From: Alcaligenaceae bacterium
GTDB taxonomy: Bacteria > Pseudomonadota > Gammaproteobacteria > Burkholderiales > Burkholderiaceae_B
Length of the DNA stretch: 34,349 bases
Assembly (NCBI GenBank): GCA_029263795.1
Contig: JAJUFI010000009.1
Span: 1 to 34,349, forward strand
Direction of reading: 5' to 3'
The translations under genes were made by a program, and so were the position numbers. Within the stretch, counting starts at the first letter, position 1. Every line of letters begins with the position of its first letter. Of this stretch, positions 32,663-34,349 are shown piece after piece. The notes under the pieces are model-generated. The model did not search any database. It was given only the letters and a program-made list of their open reading frames with translations, and was not told the DNA's origin.

Positions 32663-33455
32663 CAGCGCCGTCCCTGCAGCCGGCGTGGACCCTCGCGAAG
32701 TCATGATCGAAGCCCGGGAGATCGTTAAATCCTTCGGCAACAACCGGGTGCTGGACGGTGTCTCCCTGACCCTGCGTAAGGGTGAAGTAGTCGCCATCAT
32801 CGGTCCCTCCGGGTCCGGCAAGAGCACTTTCCTGCGCTGCCTGAATCATCTGGAAATCATCGACGGCGGCTCTATTTTCGTGCAGGGCGAGCCTCTGGCC
32901 GTAGCCTCGGACCACGGCCCGAGCAAGTATGTGAGCGACACCGACGTACGCCGTATTTGCCGCAAGATGGGTATGGTGTTCCAGTCATTCAACCTTTTCC
33001 CCCACATGACGGTGCTGGAGAACGTCATAGAAGCTCCCATCACTGTCAAGCGCCTGCCCCGCCAGGTGGCAGTCGCCAAGGCAGAACAGCTGCTGGAAAA
33101 GGTTGGCCTGCTGAATAAGCGCGACAACTACCCCGGCAGGTTGTCAGGCGGGCAGAAACAGCGAGTTGCCATTGCCCGCGCCCTGGCAATGGAACCTGCC
33201 ATCATGCTGTTTGATGAGCCCACCTCTGCACTGGACCCGGAACTGACTGTCGAAGTGCTTCGCACCATGCGCCAGCTTGCCGAAGAACACATGACGATGC
33301 TGGTCGTCACCCATGAAATGGGCTTTGCCCGCGAAGTCGCTCACCGCGTGGTCTTCATGGACAATGGCCGCATCGTGGAGTCCGCCCCATCGTCAACGTT
33401 CTTCAGTTCCCCCAAGCACGAGCGAACCCGCACCTTCCTGGGGCAGATGCTCTGA
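32643..33455 (+). CDS. Polar amino-acid ABC transporter, ATPase
   Basis: A 270-residue ABC ATPase that powers amino-acid import. Walker A is GPSGSGKST (near residue 54), the Q-loop MVFQSFNLFPHMTVLENV, the signature LSGGQKQRVAIARAL, Walker B IMLFDEPTSALDP, and the switch His in VVTHEMGFAREVAHRV. All are intact. The first ~20 residues precede the usual start (MIEAREIVKSFG, ATG 32703), so the true start could be 32655 or 32703. The track start overlaps the permease gene by 20 bp. It forms one operon with the binding protein and permease. Confidence 0.93.
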   Translation: MPNSMNSSAVPAAGVDPREVMIEAREIVKSFGNNRVLDGVSLTLRKGEVVAIIGPSGSGKSTFLRCLNHLEIIDGGSIFVQGEPLAVASDHGPSKYVSDTDVRRICRKMGMVFQSFNLFPHMTVLENVIEAPITVKRLPRQVAVAKAEQLLEKVGLLNKRDNYPGRLSGGQKQRVAIARALAMEPAIMLFDEPTSALDPELTVEVLRTMRQLAEEHMTMLVVTHEMGFAREVAHRVVFMDNGRIVESAPSSTFFSSPKHERTRTFLGQML

Positions 33456-33507
33456 CAGCATCCTGAACCCGAGGCACAGCGTTCCCGGGCTAACCAACCT
33501 CTGGCTT

Positions 33508-33541
33508 GGGGGCGGCCGGAAATCGCTGCGCCCGACCTACG
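33508..33541 (-). repeat. REP-like GC-rich unit at the 3' end of the rhodanese gene
   Basis: Read on the minus strand, GTAGGTCGGGCGCAGCG begins at the rhodanese stop codon and runs on to TTTCCGGCCGCC. It resembles the GTAGG(T)-headed dispersed repeats of proteobacteria and shares the GTAGG start with the element at 4188-4215. AAATCGCTGCG recurs just inside the gene at 33568-33578. Only a genome search could show whether it is repeated. Confidence 0.3.
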
Positions 33542-34349
33542 CCACAGGCTGGTTGACGGGAAGGCGAAAATCGCTGCGCTCGAGCTCGTCGATCTGATCC
33601 ACCAGCTGCACTTCCCACTCCAGGTAACGCCGGGAGGCTTCCTTGTTCCCGCTGTGGCGGTCATGCACGAAAAACAGGTAATCAATGCAATCGGCATCTG
33701 GTGGGGTATCGGGACTTGCCTCCAGTGGCAGGCCAGCCGCCTTCCAGGCATCTATCCCGCCCGCAAGCATTTGCACCGACATCCCCGCGTCAGCTAGCTC
33801 GATCGCAGCACAGGCCGCCACCCCTGGTTCATCCGCCACTAGCACAACCTCACCCTTCCAGCCCGCCAGAGCGTCCAGCAAGCGTGGCCGGATCGACCAG
33901 CGGGAAGTGGGAATATGCGACTTTCGATACCGCATGCTCGCGCCCACGTCGAGCAGCAGGGGCGGTTCGGCCGAACGCAGACGTTCAGCCAGGACCTCGG
34001 GATGTATGCCGGGTGGCTCGGCGGGCGTTGGTTGCTCGGCCACCTGCAGCCCTGCCGCGCGCCCCGCCGCCAGACCGCCAGCCAGAACGTAGGCTTCGTG
34101 GCCCATCTGACGCAGCCAGCTGGCCACCACCGGGGCGCGGACTCCGTCATCATCAAACAGCACCAGGCGTGCGCGGCGCACACCAATGTATTGATCAGTC
34201 GCCTGAATTAACTGCCCCCCAGGGGTATGCTGAGCACCAGGCAGAGTTCCCGCAGCAAATTCTTCAGGGGTGCGCACATCACAGAGAAACAGGGTGCGTT
34301 GCTCATCTTGCTCCCAAGCGGCCACGCTTGCGGCATCAACTTCCTCCCC
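33537..34349 (-). CDS. Multi-domain rhodanese-like protein, C-terminal part (runs off right edge)
   Basis: At least 270 residues; the gene continues beyond the right edge. The track's GTG at 34325 is internal, because the frame stays open upstream (GEEVDAAS...) with rhodanese-like sequence. Two rhodanese domains are visible. The first has CDVRTPEEFAAGTLPGAQH and ends VLAGGLAAG; the second has LLLDVGASMRYRKSHIPTSR and ends MLAGGIDAWKAAG. In both, the loop that should carry the catalytic Cys has Asp instead (LFDDDGVRA and VADEPGVAA), so these domains look inactive. The tail DYLFFVHDRHSGNKEASRRYLEWE is typical of a family of long rhodanese-related proteins. An active domain may exist further upstream. 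It converges with the ABC transporter operon. Confidence 0.8.
   Translation of the reverse strand, partial: GEEVDAASVAAWEQDEQRTLFLCDVRTPEEFAAGTLPGAQHTPGGQLIQATDQYIGVRRARLVLFDDDGVRAPVVASWLRQMGHEAYVLAGGLAAGRAAGLQVAEQPTPAEPPGIHPEVLAERLRSAEPPLLLDVGASMRYRKSHIPTSRWSIRPRLLDALAGWKGEVVLVADEPGVAACAAIELADAGMSVQMLAGGIDAWKAAGLPLEASPDTPPDADCIDYLFFVHDRHSGNKEASRRYLEWEVQLVDQIDELERSDFRLPVNQPVA

Noticed and set aside
1-34349. tRNA, rRNA, CRISPR array, prophage or insertion sequence
   Set aside because: No cloverleaf-like or rRNA sequence, no regular spaced direct repeats, and no transposase, integrase or phage motif was seen in any frame.

Overview
The window is a gene-dense stretch of a chromosome from a GC-rich Gram-negative bacterium. 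Tripartite tricarboxylate (TTT) transporters, a homodimeric E1 of the AceE type, a KatE-type large catalase and CaiB/BaiF CoA-transferases all suit a metabolically versatile beta- or gammaproteobacterium. I cannot name a genus from the sequence. I see no rRNA, tRNA, insertion sequence, integrase, phage gene or CRISPR array. About 27 protein genes are supported; two run off the window edges. One 15-codon leader ORF is also proposed.

Layout. (1) 1-2.9 kb: the start of a membrane Cache-type sensor (minus), an FAD flavoprotein of the PP4765/HI0933 type (minus) and, divergently, a 2-keto-4-pentenoate hydratase-like protein. (2) 2.9-7.6 kb: a class V aminotransferase and an AceE/MdeB-like 2-oxoacid dehydrogenase E1 (both minus), with a divergent Lrp/AsnC regulator. 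Two Lrp-like operators 31 bp apart lie in the divergent promoter. (3) 7.7-13.5 kb: katE, a TauE/SafE permease, and on the minus strand an FMN/3Fe-4S glutamate-synthase-domain protein followed by a spermidine-synthase-like protein. (4) 13.5-18.9 kb: an OmpR-family response regulator, its histidine kinase and a complete tctCBA operon, with hairpins after tctC and tctA. (5) 19.0-23.2 kb: an AbrB-type membrane protein, a CaiB/BaiF CoA-transferase, a small exported protein, an EcsC-family protein and a single-domain parvulin. (6) 23.3-27.6 kb: a second two-component system and a second TTT transporter that has only tctB and tctA. (7) 27.7-30.9 kb: an IclR regulator, convergent with a two-gene operon for a second CaiB/BaiF CoA-transferase and an acyl-CoA dehydrogenase. 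(8) 31.1-34.3 kb: a polar amino-acid ABC transporter (lipoprotein, permease, ATPase) and a multi-domain rhodanese-like protein cut by the right edge.

The strongest theme is at 13.5-30.9 kb. Two separately sensed TTT carboxylate importers flank enzymes that could turn an imported carboxylate into a CoA thioester (two CoA-transferases) and oxidise it (acyl-CoA dehydrogenase), with an IclR regulator nearby. My working reading is a carboxylate sensing, uptake and CoA-activation island. The substrate cannot be read from sequence. The most unusual local observations are: a strong ribosome-binding site followed by a short reading frame closed by an in-frame stop just before the usable start, seen at both the CoA-transferase operon and the left-edge sensor; a TTT permease pair with no binding protein; a 7-4-7 direct repeat upstream of that pair; the paired Lrp-like boxes; and a catalase in which the cross-linking His of HPII is Cys.
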